Assembly: GCF_002159495.1 (NCBI RefSeq)
Contig: NZ_NFIT01000008.1
Location: forward strand, 48,531-112,530
Source: Olsenella sp. An293
Lineage (GTDB): Bacteria; Actinomycetota; Coriobacteriia; Coriobacteriales; Atopobiaceae
DNA length: 64,000 nt
Reading direction: 5' to 3'
Below, piece by piece: positions 15,842 through 24,132 of the stretch. Every line of letters begins with the position of its first letter. The first letter of the stretch is position 1. The translations under genes and the position numbers were made by a program. A model generated the notes under the pieces. The model saw only the letters and a list, made by a program, of their open reading frames with translations. It was not told the origin of the DNA and ran no database searches.

Positions 15842-16279
15842 CTAGAGGTCCTCGTCCTCGCTCTCGTCCTCGCCACCGAGGTCAAGGGCCATCTCGGAGA
15901 GGGCCGCCTGGCCCTCGGAGACCATGGAGGCGCAGAGGGCGTCCTCGTCATCGGTCTGGAGGTCAAAGGCCGCCGTGAGCGCCATGGGCAGGTTCACGCC
16001 GCCAAAGGCGCGCGTCTGGGCGAGAAGCCCATGGGCGGCGAGCGTGTTGAGCGCGTTGGTGAGCGGCGAGCCGCCGATGAGGTCGCCGAGGACGATCACG
16101 CGGTCGCTCGTGGTGATGGGGGCGATGACCTCCTCGAGCTCGCTCACGTACTGGTCGGCTCCCTCGCCGTCACGAAGGCTGCAGCTCAGGATGTCGTCGC
16201 GCTTCCCCACCAGCATGTCGAGCACGCTGTGCAGGCCCGGGGCAAAGGTTCCGTGGCTAACGAGAAGCAGGTATCTCAT
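15842..16279 (-). CDS. PTS mannose/fructose/sorbose family EIIA
   Basis: 145 residues from ATG 16279, with AGGA 8 bases upstream; the open frame continues far upstream without a ribosome site. Phosphorylated His9 is in LLLVSHGTFAPG, followed by LGDLIGGSPLTNAL and FGGVNLPMALTA, the standard EIIA-Man blocks. Receives phosphate from HPr. First gene of the PTS series, so the upstream A+T-rich region carries the operon promoter. The C-terminus is very acidic (GGEDESEDEDL). Confidence 0.92.
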   Translation of the reverse strand: MRYLLLVSHGTFAPGLHSVLDMLVGKRDDILSCSLRDGEGADQYVSELEEVIAPITTSDRVIVLGDLIGGSPLTNALNTLAAHGLLAQTRAFGGVNLPMALTAAFDLQTDDEDALCASMVSEGQAALSEMALDLGGEDESEDEDL

Positions 16280-16299
16280 CTTGGGGTTCCTTTCGTTTG

Positions 16300-16440
16300 C
16301 TGGCTTGCCGAAGCTTAACTCTCGCTGAAATTGATTGTCGTTATTAACTATTAACGGCACAATCAGATAGTTGTCAGCGGTAACTATTCGTCGGTTAACG
16401 GTAGCAACTATTTCGCGTGAACAACTATTATCGCGGCGTC
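16300..16440 (-). promoter_or_regulatory. Promoter/operator region of the mannose PTS operon
   Basis: A+T-rich stretch upstream of EIIA with four AACTATT copies (16346, 16382, 16406, 16423) and related GTTAACGGTAGCAACT and AGTTGTCAGCGGTAAC segments. Such clustered short repeats suggest cooperative regulator binding. GTTAAYGGTAGCAACT also occurs at the start of the marR-type gene (about 10317-10332). No PTS-type activator gene lies in the window. Confidence 0.5.
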
Positions 16441-16554
16441 GGCAGACCGGCCCCTGTCCCCCGTCAACGCATCTGTATGGGCGTCTAGCTGCGCAAATAG
16501 TGCTCTCGAAGGAGAATGGCACTTGTCGGGCGCCTTGCCAGCGTGAGGAGAAGA

Positions 16555-16806
16555 GATTACGAAATCGCGCCCATCGCGCGGCGAACGGTAATTGCGCTTA
16601 CGAAACAGCGTTTGTCGCACGAGGCCATTCGCGAGACGGGCGCTCCCGCCCCTCCCCCTTGCGATGCGCGCGGTTTCGTAAGCAATTTGGTCTCAATCCG
16701 ATGCGACGGGCGGCGAAGTCTAAGCGAGCGGGAGCCGCCCGCGCGACGGGCGGGCTTTCGTAAGCGCCGCGGACCGACGCCATGCGACGGGCAGTGCTTT
16801 TCAGGC
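16555..16806. repeat. 40-bp-periodic palindromic array (TTTCGTAAGC type)
   Basis: Two reverse units, GATTACGAAA... (16555) and GCTTACGAAA... (16596), are followed by four forward units (about 16661, 16702, 16742 and 16782) of the form GCGATGCGACGGGCGG...TTTCGTAAGC, the last two more diverged. The forward units step by 40 bp. The array fills the gap between the hydrolase stop and the PTS promoter. I see no gene in 16441-16843; the rest is unremarkable G+C-rich sequence with one CGAGAAGAACG motif at 16812. Confidence 0.75.
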
Positions 16807-16843
16807 GCGGCCGAGAAGAACGCGGCGGGAGGCACGTGCTCCT

Positions 16844-17869
16844 CTACGCCCAGCGACCCAGGAACCCCAGCACGGCGTCCCAGTAGCGCGCCGGGTCGGC
16901 GAAGACCGCGCAGCAGTGGCCGGCGCCCGGGAAGGTAAGCAGCTCGTGGCCGGTGCCCGCGCCCGCGAGCTCGCGGGCCATCTCGACGGGCACCACGCAG
17001 TCGAGCTCGCCGTGGAGCAGAAGCACCGGCACGCGCGTGCGCGCGAGCGCCTCCACCGGCCGGGCAAGACGCAGGTCGTAGCCACCCGGCGCGCGCATCA
17101 GGCGGCGCCGCGCGACGTCGAGCAGCGGGTGCGCCGCGACGGGAGGCGTCCCGAGCGAGCCCGTCTCCACCACGTTTTCCGCCGTGCGCCAGAAGTCGGA
17201 GTAGCCCGAGTCCGCCACGCAGGCGCGGACCTGCGACGGGAGGTCCTGCTCGCCCGAGGCCATGAGACAGGAGGCGGCGCCCATCGAGATGCCCATGAGC
17301 GTCACGCGCGCGCCCTCCCCCGCCCGGCCCACGACCCAGCGGGCCCAGGCCACGAGGTCGCGCCGGTCGAGCCAGCCGCACCCGACCCAGTCGCCCCCGC
17401 TCGCGCCATGCGCGCGCAGGTCAACAAAGAGCAGGTTGAAGCCAGCCTCAGCGTAGCGCCGCGCGTAGGTGAGGCCGGCGCGCCAGTTGTCGTGGTAGCC
17501 GTGGACAAAGACGAGCCAGCGCGGAGAGTCCGGGCGACACGCGAGCACATGACCGGCGAGGCGCGTGCCGTCGTCGGAGGTCGCCCACACATCCTCGACG
17601 CCCACGGGCTGCGCGTGCAGCCAGCGCCAGGTGCGGTCCGCCTCCTCGGCGCGGTCCCACTCGATGACCTCGCCCTCGTGGGCGCTGAGCCCCGGGGACA
17701 TGTCGCGCACGCGGACGTCCCCGCCTCCGCCCAGGTAGGGACCGAGCTCCTCGGAGCCAAGGTCGCGCTGCGGGCCGAGCACGGCCGGCAGCAGCCTGCC
17801 CACGACCACGGCGGCGCCCAGGCCCGCGCACGCGCGCGCCAGCGCCCGAAGGCCGTTCTTCTCGCCCAT
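16844..17869 (-). CDS. Alpha/beta hydrolase with N-terminal membrane segment
   Basis: 341 residues from ATG 17869, with AAGGGGG upstream. Hydrophobic N-terminal segment (about 10-30) suggests a signal anchor. The alpha/beta-hydrolase core follows: VFVHGYHDNW oxyanion region, nucleophile elbow GISMGAA (Ser near 190), VLLLHGELDCVVP with the acid, and GAGHCCAV with the catalytic His. Similar to BAAT/YqkD-type serine hydrolases with the substrate unknown. Transcribed away from the cell-wall genes upstream on the same strand after a 175-bp gap with a repeat, so probably its own transcript. Confidence 0.82.
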   Translation of the reverse strand: MGEKNGLRALARACAGLGAAVVVGRLLPAVLGPQRDLGSEELGPYLGGGGDVRVRDMSPGLSAHEGEVIEWDRAEEADRTWRWLHAQPVGVEDVWATSDDGTRLAGHVLACRPDSPRWLVFVHGYHDNWRAGLTYARRYAEAGFNLLFVDLRAHGASGGDWVGCGWLDRRDLVAWARWVVGRAGEGARVTLMGISMGAASCLMASGEQDLPSQVRACVADSGYSDFWRTAENVVETGSLGTPPVAAHPLLDVARRRLMRAPGGYDLRLARPVEALARTRVPVLLLHGELDCVVPVEMARELAGAGTGHELLTFPGAGHCCAVFADPARYWDAVLGFLGRWA

Positions 17870-17919
17870 GAGGCCCCCTTCCGTCGTCGACCGCCGCCCT
17901 CGCCGCACCCGACTGGCAT

Positions 17920-18020
17920 TTTAGGGTATGTACACTTCACCCTCTTAAGAGATTAGCGTTTCCGCAGGTAAAAGACATGCCGAGAAGAACGGGCGAGGCG
18001 GAAAACCGTACAAACCCTCA
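17920..18020. repeat. AGGGTATGTACAC-type hairpin, copy 1
   Basis: TTTTAGGGTATGTACAC at 17920 pairs loosely with CCGTACAAACCCTCAAAG at 18006-18022. Inside, GTTTCCGC (17958) pairs with GCGGAAAAC (17998), and CCGAGAAGAACGGG lies near the tip. The same outer and inner motifs recur at 33662-33806. Confidence 0.65.
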
Positions 18021-18044
18021 AAGCGGGGCACGCGCCCGCCCGAG

Positions 18045-18491
18045 CTACAGCGCCGCGAGCAGGGCCTCGCAGCCGGCGAGCACGTCGCGGTAGGTGGCGT
18101 CGAAGTCGCCCGTGTACCAGGGGTCCGCCACGTCGCACGGGCGCGCGGTCCAGTCGAGCAGGCGGCTCACCTTGCCGTCCGGGTCCCCGCCGAGGATGCG
18201 CCCCAGACCGCGGGCGTTCTCGGCGTCCATGTAGACGATGTGGTCCCAGCTCTCGTACTCGTCGCGCCGCATGCGCCGGGCGCGGTGGCGCCCCACCGGG
18301 ATGCCCTCCGCGCGCAGCTTGGACACGGTGCCGTGGTGCGGCGGGTTGCCGAGCTCCTCGGAGCTCGTCGCCGCGGAGTCGATCACGAACTCGTCCACGC
18401 GGCCCGCGCGGCGCACGAGCTCCTCCATCACGAACTGCGCCATCGTCGAGCGGCAGATGTTGCCGTGGCAGATGAACAGGATGCGGGTCAT
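18045..18491 (-). CDS. Low molecular weight protein-tyrosine phosphatase
   Basis: 148 residues, normal. The P-loop ICHGNICRS at residues 7-15 gives the catalytic Cys8 and Arg14, and DPWY near 123-126 the general acid Asp. Arsenate-reductase-like relatives lack this DPWY. Cytoplasmic; bacterial enzymes of this family usually act on tyrosine-kinase-controlled envelope polysaccharide export or signalling. It ends a three-gene minus-strand series with the D,D-carboxypeptidase (8-bp gap) and uppP, fitting a cell-envelope role. Confidence 0.92.
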   Translation of the reverse strand: MTRILFICHGNICRSTMAQFVMEELVRRAGRVDEFVIDSAATSSEELGNPPHHGTVSKLRAEGIPVGRHRARRMRRDEYESWDHIVYMDAENARGLGRILGGDPDGKVSRLLDWTARPCDVADPWYTGDFDATYRDVLAGCEALLAAL

Positions 18492-18499
18492 GGCTCCCC

Positions 18500-19996
18500 C
18501 TACCGGCGCGCGTGCTTGCCGGGCGCCGCGTGCTTGCCCGCCTTGCGCGGCTTCTCGGGCAGGTCGAAGCGCTGGCCGCCGGCGCCGGGCTTCACGCGCG
18601 GACGCTCGCCCACCGCCATCTGATAGCGGGAGTCACCCCTCTTGCCCCGGCGAACCGCCCAGGACACGAGCCCCACCACCACGAACAGCGCTACCACGGC
18701 GGCCACCGCAATGGCGGCGTGCACCGGGTCAGAGAGCCACCACATCACGTAGGCGGGGATGGAGAGCTCCATGGCCTGCGCGGCGGACACGGTAAACGAC
18801 GCCATCCACTGGCCGTCCAGCGACACGTCGACGGTGCCGAGCTGCTGGCCCTCCTCGACGGGCGCCATGAAGGCCCCGGTCTCGGGGTCGGTCCCCTCCC
18901 ACGTGGGCGTGAGGGTGAGGTCGGCAAACGTCGTCCCGCGCGGGACCACGGCCGAGAAGCCGCCGCTGGAGAGCGCCTGGACGGTCTCGCCGTCGTCGGA
19001 GAGCATGACGTCCGCCACGCCCAGCACGTCCCCCGGGTTCACGAGCGCGCCCGCCTGCCAGGCGCCGAAGCCCCAGTCGAGCATCGAGCGCATGTCGTAG
19101 AAGTTCTCGGTGACGCCCTGGTCGTCGGGCACGCCGGAGGCGCCCAGCGTGACGCCCACGAGGGTCATCCCGTCCCTCTCGGCGCTTACCACCAGGCAGC
19201 GGCCGGCGTTGTCGGTGTAGCCGGTCTTGCCCGCCGTCACGACGCCCTCGCCCACGTAGACGGGGCTCTCGGGGTCGATGAGCTGGTCGGTGGTCTCGAG
19301 CGTGCGCGCGGGATTGCCGCTCGTGGCGGGCAGGTCCCACGTCGCGGAGCCCGCGATCTCGCAGAACTCGGGGTAGGCGATCGCCGCCTTCATGATGGTC
19401 GCGAGGTCGCGGGCGGTGGTGTAGTGATCTTCGTCGGGCAGGCCGCAGGGGTTGGCAAAGTGCGTCCCCGTGCAACCGAGCTCGGTCGCCTTCTGGTTCA
19501 TCAGGTCCACGAAGGCGTGCCAGTCCCCGCCCCCCACGTAGCGGGCGAGCACGTAGGACGCGTCGTTTCCGGAGGGCAGCAGCAGGCACGCGAGCAGGTC
19601 GCGCACAGAGAGGGTCTCCCCGACCACGAGCCCCGCGACGGAGCTCTCGGGGGTGACCTCGTCGAAGTCGGCCTCCTCGACGGTCACCAGCTCGTCCAGG
19701 CCCACGTGCTCCAGCGTCACGAGCGCCGTCATGACCTTGGTCGTCGAGGCGGGCTCGCGGCGCTCGTCGGCGTTCTTGTCGAGAAGGACCGTGCCGTAGT
19801 TGGCCTCGACGAGGATCGCCGCGGGCGAGGACACCTCGGGCGGCTGCTCGGCGGAGTAGACGGGGTCGTTGGGGGCGGCCGCGACCTCGTCGGCGAGCGC
19901 GACGGCCGGCGCGACGGCCGGCGCCAGCGCGCCGGCGCAGAGGACGGCGGCGAGAAGGGCGGAGGCGGCGCGACCGGCGAACGTGTGCAGTCTCAT
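18500..19996 (-). CDS. dacF: D-alanyl-D-alanine carboxypeptidase (S11 family, PBP5-like)
   Basis: 498 residues. Signal peptide (1-36, ending ALADEV). Penicillin-binding motifs are all present: SxxK as STTK (84-87, catalytic Ser84), SGN (142-144) and KTG (257-259). A beta-rich domain follows (about 320-430), then a transmembrane helix near 443-465 and a strongly basic tail (KHAAPGKHARR). It trims the terminal D-Ala from peptidoglycan stem peptides outside the membrane. The C-terminal true helix instead of an amphipathic anchor is as in Gram-positive relatives. Downstream of uppP by 13 bp, so co-transcribed. Confidence 0.92.
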   Translation of the reverse strand: MRLHTFAGRAASALLAAVLCAGALAPAVAPAVALADEVAAAPNDPVYSAEQPPEVSSPAAILVEANYGTVLLDKNADERREPASTTKVMTALVTLEHVGLDELVTVEEADFDEVTPESSVAGLVVGETLSVRDLLACLLLPSGNDASYVLARYVGGGDWHAFVDLMNQKATELGCTGTHFANPCGLPDEDHYTTARDLATIMKAAIAYPEFCEIAGSATWDLPATSGNPARTLETTDQLIDPESPVYVGEGVVTAGKTGYTDNAGRCLVVSAERDGMTLVGVTLGASGVPDDQGVTENFYDMRSMLDWGFGAWQAGALVNPGDVLGVADVMLSDDGETVQALSSGGFSAVVPRGTTFADLTLTPTWEGTDPETGAFMAPVEEGQQLGTVDVSLDGQWMASFTVSAAQAMELSIPAYVMWWLSDPVHAAIAVAAVVALFVVVGLVSWAVRRGKRGDSRYQMAVGERPRVKPGAGGQRFDLPEKPRKAGKHAAPGKHARR

Positions 19997-20009
19997 CGTG
20001 AGAACCTCC

Positions 20010-20942
20010 CTAGTGCAGCGCGAACCACGCGATGACGGCGACGCCGAGGGCGATGCGGTACCAGCCGAAGGGCTTGAAGTCGTGGCGCCTCACGAAGTCC
20101 ATGAGGAAGCGGATGACGCCGAGCGAGACGAGAAACGCCACGAGGCAGCCCACGCCGAGCACCGCGGCCTCCATCGTGGTGGGGACGTTGCCGGCGAGCA
20201 GGTACTTCGCGAGGCGCAGGCCGCTCGCACCCACCATCACGGGGATGGCGAGGAAAAACGTGAACTCGGCCACCACGGTGCGCTTGCAGCCGAGGATGAG
20301 GCCGCCGATGATCGTGGAGCCCGAGCGCGAGGTGCCGGGGACGATGGAGAGCACCTGGAAGAGCCCGATGCCGATGGCCGTCTTCCAGTCGAGCTCCTCG
20401 AGGCTCTGCACGCGGGCGTCCTCGTCGGCGAGCTCCGAGCGAGAGGCGGGCTCGAGGGCGACATCGGCGGAGAAGTGCCGGGCGGCGGGCCGGGCGCCCT
20501 TCTCGGCCAGCGCGCGATCGGCGCGGCGCTCGCGAACGGTCTCGATGACGATGAACGCGACGCCGTAGACGATCAGCGCCGCGGCGATCACGAAGGGGCT
20601 GCCGAGGTTGGCCTCCATCCAGTCGTCGAGCGGGATGCCGATGACCGCGGCGGGCAGGCAGGCAATGACGGTCTTGGCCCAGAGCAGCCAGGTGTCGCGC
20701 TTCTCGGCCTTGTCCTTGCTCGGCGAGAAGGGATTCAACCGGCGGAAGAAGATCACGCACACGGCGAGGATCGCGCCGAGCTGGATGACCACGAGGAACA
20801 TGTTCCAGAAGTCCTCAGAGACGTTCATGGTGAGGAACTGGTTGAGCAGAAGCATGTGGCCCGTCGAAGAGATGGGCAGCCACTCGGTGATGCCCTCGAC
20901 GAGGCCAAAGACGGCGGCCTTCACGAGCTCAATGATATCCAC
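20010..20942 (-). CDS. uppP: Undecaprenyl-diphosphatase UppP (BacA)
   Basis: 310 residues from GTG 20942, with AAGGA at 5 bases; a TTG seven codons upstream is less likely. Regenerates undecaprenyl phosphate for wall synthesis. The two catalytic blocks are present: [20 protein letters not shown] (about 12-31) and [15 protein letters not shown] 50-residue charged insert ([20 protein letters not shown] region) lies in the central loop, common in Gram-positive members. First gene of the uppP-dac-phosphatase operon; it also confers bacitracin tolerance in other bacteria. Confidence 0.94.
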   Translation of the reverse strand: MDIIELVKAAVFGLVEGITEWLPISSTGHMLLLNQFLTMNVSEDFWNMFLVVIQLGAILAVCVIFFRRLNPFSPSKDKAEKRDTWLLWAKTVIACLPAAVIGIPLDDWMEANLGSPFVIAAALIVYGVAFIVIETVRERRADRALAEKGARPAARHFSADVALEPASRSELADEDARVQSLEELDWKTAIGIGLFQVLSIVPGTSRSGSTIIGGLILGCKRTVVAEFTFFLAIPVMVGASGLRLAKYLLAGNVPTTMEAAVLGVGCLVAFLVSLGVIRFLMDFVRRHDFKPFGWYRIALGVAVIAWFALH

Positions 20943-21127
20943 AGCCTTCCTTTCCCGCGACAAACCGTCCCATCATCGCGCATGCGGGGCGCTCCTTGCC
21001 CGCCCGCGTGCTCCCCCACCGAAAAACTATGCCGTTTGGCGAGAGAAGCGGCAAGGTCGCGGGCGTTCGGGGAATATCTCAGCCAGTCCGCGAGTCAGCG
21101 TCCGCGGGACGCGAGAAGGGAGCCACC

Positions 21128-21589
21128 ATGGCCGAAACCACCACCTCGTATCAAGACCTCGGCTACGACAAGATCTTCGTCTCCCTGGACGGGTCCGACC
21201 AGCAGGACAAGGTGCTCGACCGCGCCATCGTCATGGCCGCCAACGACAACGCCGAGCTCTACATTGGCTACGTCATCGACTCGACCGCGCTCGAGGCCGC
21301 CGGGACCTTCCCCGTCGACATCATCCCCTCGCTCGAGAAGACCTTCCGCGACTCCATCGACGCCAAGGTCAAGGCCGCCGAGGCCAACCCCGACATCAAG
21401 AAGGTCGAGGTGATCGTCCGCGCCGGGCGCATCCGCGAGACCCTCAAGGACGAGATGCTCGACGTGATCGAGCCGGACCTCGTGATCTGCGGCGCCCGCG
21501 GCCTGTCCTCGATCAAGTACGCGATCCTGGGCTCCATCTCGACCTTCCTCACCCGAAACACGGAGTGCGACACCCTCATCATCAAGTAG
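21128..21589 (+). CDS. Universal stress protein (UspA family)
   Basis: 153 residues from ATG 21128, with GGGAG 6 bases upstream. Single Usp domain: N-terminal KIFVSLDGSDQQDKVLDRAI, a central long helix region (LEKTFRDSIDAKVKAAEANP), and the ATP-binding end with ICGARGLSSIKYAILGSIS followed by DTLIIK. The usual G-2x-G-9x-G(S/T) pattern is partly kept (GARGLSS...GSIS). Stands alone, with its own terminator. Usp proteins are made under starvation or stress, and the molecular task here is unknown. Confidence 0.85.
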   Translation: MAETTTSYQDLGYDKIFVSLDGSDQQDKVLDRAIVMAANDNAELYIGYVIDSTALEAAGTFPVDIIPSLEKTFRDSIDAKVKAAEANPDIKKVEVIVRAGRIRETLKDEMLDVIEPDLVICGARGLSSIKYAILGSISTFLTRNTECDTLIIK

Positions 21590-21637
21590 CGCCCGGTGAC
21601 CCCTCACGCCGGGGCAGCGCACCCGGCAAGACCCCCA

Positions 21638-21675
21638 CGCCCCGCAGCGTCCCCCGCGCTGCGGGGCGCCTTTCG
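21638..21675 (+). terminator. Intrinsic terminator after the universal stress gene
   Basis: CGCCCCGCAGCG (21638-21649) pairs perfectly with CGCTGCGGGGCG (21657-21668) around a 7-nt loop, followed by CCTTTCG. A 12-bp stem with a short T-run, 49 bases after the stop. Confidence 0.85.
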
Positions 21676-21793
21676 TGCGGCCGCGTCGGCCCGAGTCGTG
21701 CAGAAACGGTGATTGGGTCACATAAACCGTAAAATAGAAAGGCTGCTATGTTTGACAGCCCCCTCGGGGGACCGCGAACGTGGAGGTTTGTTC

Positions 21794-22900
21794 TTGTCGT
21801 CAGAGACTACATCGCGCGGGCGGCGCGCCCGAGCGCTCGTGACCGTCGGCCTCGCCGGCCTGCTCGCGACCGTTCCCACGCTGCCCATGACGGCCCTGGC
21901 AGACACCGCCGCCGAGCTCCAGAGCGCCCAGCAGGCGGTCCAGGAGGCCAACCAGGCCTGCGAGCAGGCGGACGCGCGCGTCGAGGAGCTCGACGCGCAG
22001 ATCGAGGCCAACCAGGACCGCATCGACGACATCGAGGCCCAGCTCCCCGAGGCGCAGGACCGCGCGACCGACTCGCTGCGCACGCTCTACAAGATGCAGC
22101 AGGGCTCCGGGAGCCTCGTCGAGCTGCTCCTCTCCGCCGACAACTTCTACGAGCTCGTCTCCACGATCCAGTACCTCGACGTGATCCAGTCCCGCAACTC
22201 CGAGGCCGTGAGCGAGCTCGTCTCGCTGACCGACGAGCTGGCTCTCACCCAGGCGAGCCTCAACGCCCAGATGGACGAGGCCGAGGCCGAGAAGCAGCGC
22301 GCCGACGAGGCCCGCGACGAGGCCGAGGAGGCTCGCGACCAGCTCGAGGCCAAGATCGCCGCGCAGGCGGCAGCCGAGGCGGCGGCCCGCAAGGCCGCCA
22401 TCGAGGCCGCCCAGCGCGCCGCGGAGCTCGCGGCCCAAAGCGAGCAGCAGACGCCGACCTTCACCACCGAGTCCGGCAACGACGCGACGGTCGAGGTCCC
22501 CGACCTGCCCGACCCCGACATCGTGGTGCCGGACAGCGACAAGGACGCCTTCGTCTCCGAGTGGTCCGCGCGCATCGACGCCTACCTCGCCGGCTCTCCG
22601 CTCGCCGGCCAGGGCACGACCTTCGCCGAGGCCGCCTGGGAGTACGGCTGCGACCCGCGCCTCTCCCCCGCCATCTCCACCGTCGAGAGCTCGACGGGCC
22701 GCGTGTGCTTCCTCCCCCACAACGCCTGGGGCTGGGGCAGCTCCAGCTGGAGCAGCTGGGAGGAGGCCATCTGGGCGCATGTCGCCGGCCTCGCCGCGGG
22801 CTACGGCGGCCAGCTCACCTACGCCGGCGCGCAGAAGTACTGCCCGCCCAACGCCGACGCCTGGTACGCGAGCGTCCTCGCCAACATGCTGAGCATCTAG
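21794..22900 (+). CDS. Secreted coiled-coil peptidoglycan hydrolase-like protein
   Basis: 368 residues from TTG 21794, which lies 7 bases after GGAGG. Signal peptide (about 1-38, ending TALAD). A PcsB/CwlO-like coiled coil spans roughly 40-220 (alternating E, A, Q, R heptads, with SLVELLLSADNFYELVSTIQYLD typical of that domain). Linker of T, P, D. The C-terminal 100 residues resemble the lysozyme/glucosaminidase fold, with ISTVESSTGRVCFLP giving a likely catalytic Glu and NAWGWG behind it. Together this suggests a division-linked wall hydrolase. No partner ftsEX is in the window. The enzymatic claim is less certain than the domain layout. Confidence 0.75.
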   Translation: MSSETTSRGRRARALVTVGLAGLLATVPTLPMTALADTAAELQSAQQAVQEANQACEQADARVEELDAQIEANQDRIDDIEAQLPEAQDRATDSLRTLYKMQQGSGSLVELLLSADNFYELVSTIQYLDVIQSRNSEAVSELVSLTDELALTQASLNAQMDEAEAEKQRADEARDEAEEARDQLEAKIAAQAAAEAAARKAAIEAAQRAAELAAQSEQQTPTFTTESGNDATVEVPDLPDPDIVVPDSDKDAFVSEWSARIDAYLAGSPLAGQGTTFAEAAWEYGCDPRLSPAISTVESSTGRVCFLPHNAWGWGSSSWSSWEEAIWAHVAGLAAGYGGQLTYAGAQKYCPPNADAWYASVLANMLSI

Positions 22901-22941
22901 CGTTACCGGCCCCTCCGTCGGTTTCGCGCAAGACCTGTCAT

Positions 22942-22993
22942 ACGCACGGCTCCCGTCGCCGCCTCCTCGTCTCGAGGGGCGGCGACGGTGCGT
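22942..22993. terminator. Bidirectional hairpin between convergent genes
   Basis: ACGCAC...CCGTCGCCGCC (22942-22963) pairs with GGCGGCGACGGTGCGT (22978-22993), a long G+C stem between the coiled-coil protein gene and the convergent EamA gene. No strong T-run. Confidence 0.65.
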
Positions 22994-23059
22994 AATGGGC
23001 GCCGCCCGTCGCAAAGGCCGGGCACCTCCGCGCGTCCCGGGCAAGGCGGCGGGAGCGCC

Positions 23060-24013
23060 CTACGCCGTGAGGTACACCATGGCGATGATCAGCCCAAAGC
23101 CCACGATCTCTGCGGGCGAGAAGGCCGTGCCCAGCCAGACCACGGTGGCAATGGTCGCCGTGACGGGCTCGATGGTGCCGAGCAGGCTCGCGCGCATGGA
23201 CCCGGCGTCCTTCACGCCCTGCAGGTAGAGGGCGTACGCGCCGAAGGTCCCCACCACGACGCACGCGGCGAGCACCGCCACCGCCACGCCGTCGAGCGCC
23301 GGCATGTGCTCCCAGGGCCTATACACCACGGCAAGGATCGCGCCCGAGAGCAGAAACGCCAGGCCGTTCACCGTGAAGTTGCCCCACTTGGCCATCGGCG
23401 CGGCGGGAAGGATCGAGAGGCACGCGGCCGCCCCCGCGCAGGCGAGACCCCAGAAGAGACCCTGCGGCGGCAGGCTGAGCTGCCCGGGGTTGCCGCCCGT
23501 GGCCACGAGGTAGGTCCCCGTCAGCGCGAGCACCACGCCGAGCGCCTCGCGACGGCGCGGCCGCCGGCGCATCTTGACGCACACATAGCCCAGAACGAGC
23601 ACCATGCCCAGGCTTTGCATGATGGTGGCCGTGGCCGAGTTGGTCCAGTCGATGGCCTCGAGGTAGGCCACCTGCGAGAAGAGGATCGCGCCCAGGCTCA
23701 CGCCGAGGATGGCGAGCAGGTCGCGCGGGCTTCTCCACACGCCCCGCAGCTGCTCGCGGCCGCGAGACGTCGCGGCGGCCGCGGCGAGGAAGAGCCAGCA
23801 CGCCGTGAGCTCGCGCAGACACACCAGCCAGAGGGGGTCGATGGCGTAGGCATCCATGAGCCACTTGGAGACGGTGCCGTTGAGGCCCCAGAAGGTGCCG
23901 CCCACGAGGGTGGCCACGATGCCGCGACGCACGCGCCTGCGGCGCTCGGCGTCATGCCCGGGCGCCTGGCCCTTCTCGGCGTCTGCCACGGTAAGCTCGC
24001 TCTTCTCGACCAC
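23060..24013 (-). CDS. EamA/DMT superfamily transporter
   Basis: 317 residues with ten predicted helices in two EamA repeats (about 30-165 and 180-315). The GGTFWGLNGTVSKWLMD opening of repeat 1 and TIEPVTATIATVVWLGTAFSPAEIVG near the end are typical of metabolite exporters of this family. Start is GTG 24013 after GGGGGAGG. Substrate unknown. Single gene, convergent with the gene on its left and divergent from the M16 peptidase on its right. Confidence 0.85.
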   Translation of the reverse strand: MVEKSELTVADAEKGQAPGHDAERRRRVRRGIVATLVGGTFWGLNGTVSKWLMDAYAIDPLWLVCLRELTACWLFLAAAAATSRGREQLRGVWRSPRDLLAILGVSLGAILFSQVAYLEAIDWTNSATATIMQSLGMVLVLGYVCVKMRRRPRRREALGVVLALTGTYLVATGGNPGQLSLPPQGLFWGLACAGAAACLSILPAAPMAKWGNFTVNGLAFLLSGAILAVVYRPWEHMPALDGVAVAVLAACVVVGTFGAYALYLQGVKDAGSMRASLLGTIEPVTATIATVVWLGTAFSPAEIVGFGLIIAMVYLTA

Positions 24014-24132
24014 AGATCCTCCCCCACTCGCAACGGCCCGCGATAGCCTACCACATGCGTGACAGAACCTCCGAGGCGTCCGTCACATGGGGTATGCTGG
24101 GCAGCGAGAAAGCACGACCACAAGGAGCCCTC

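Noticed and set aside
16555..16806. CRISPR array
   Set aside because: The 40-bp period is suggestive, but units are in both orientations, diverged, with only 15-18 bp between them, and no cas genes are present.
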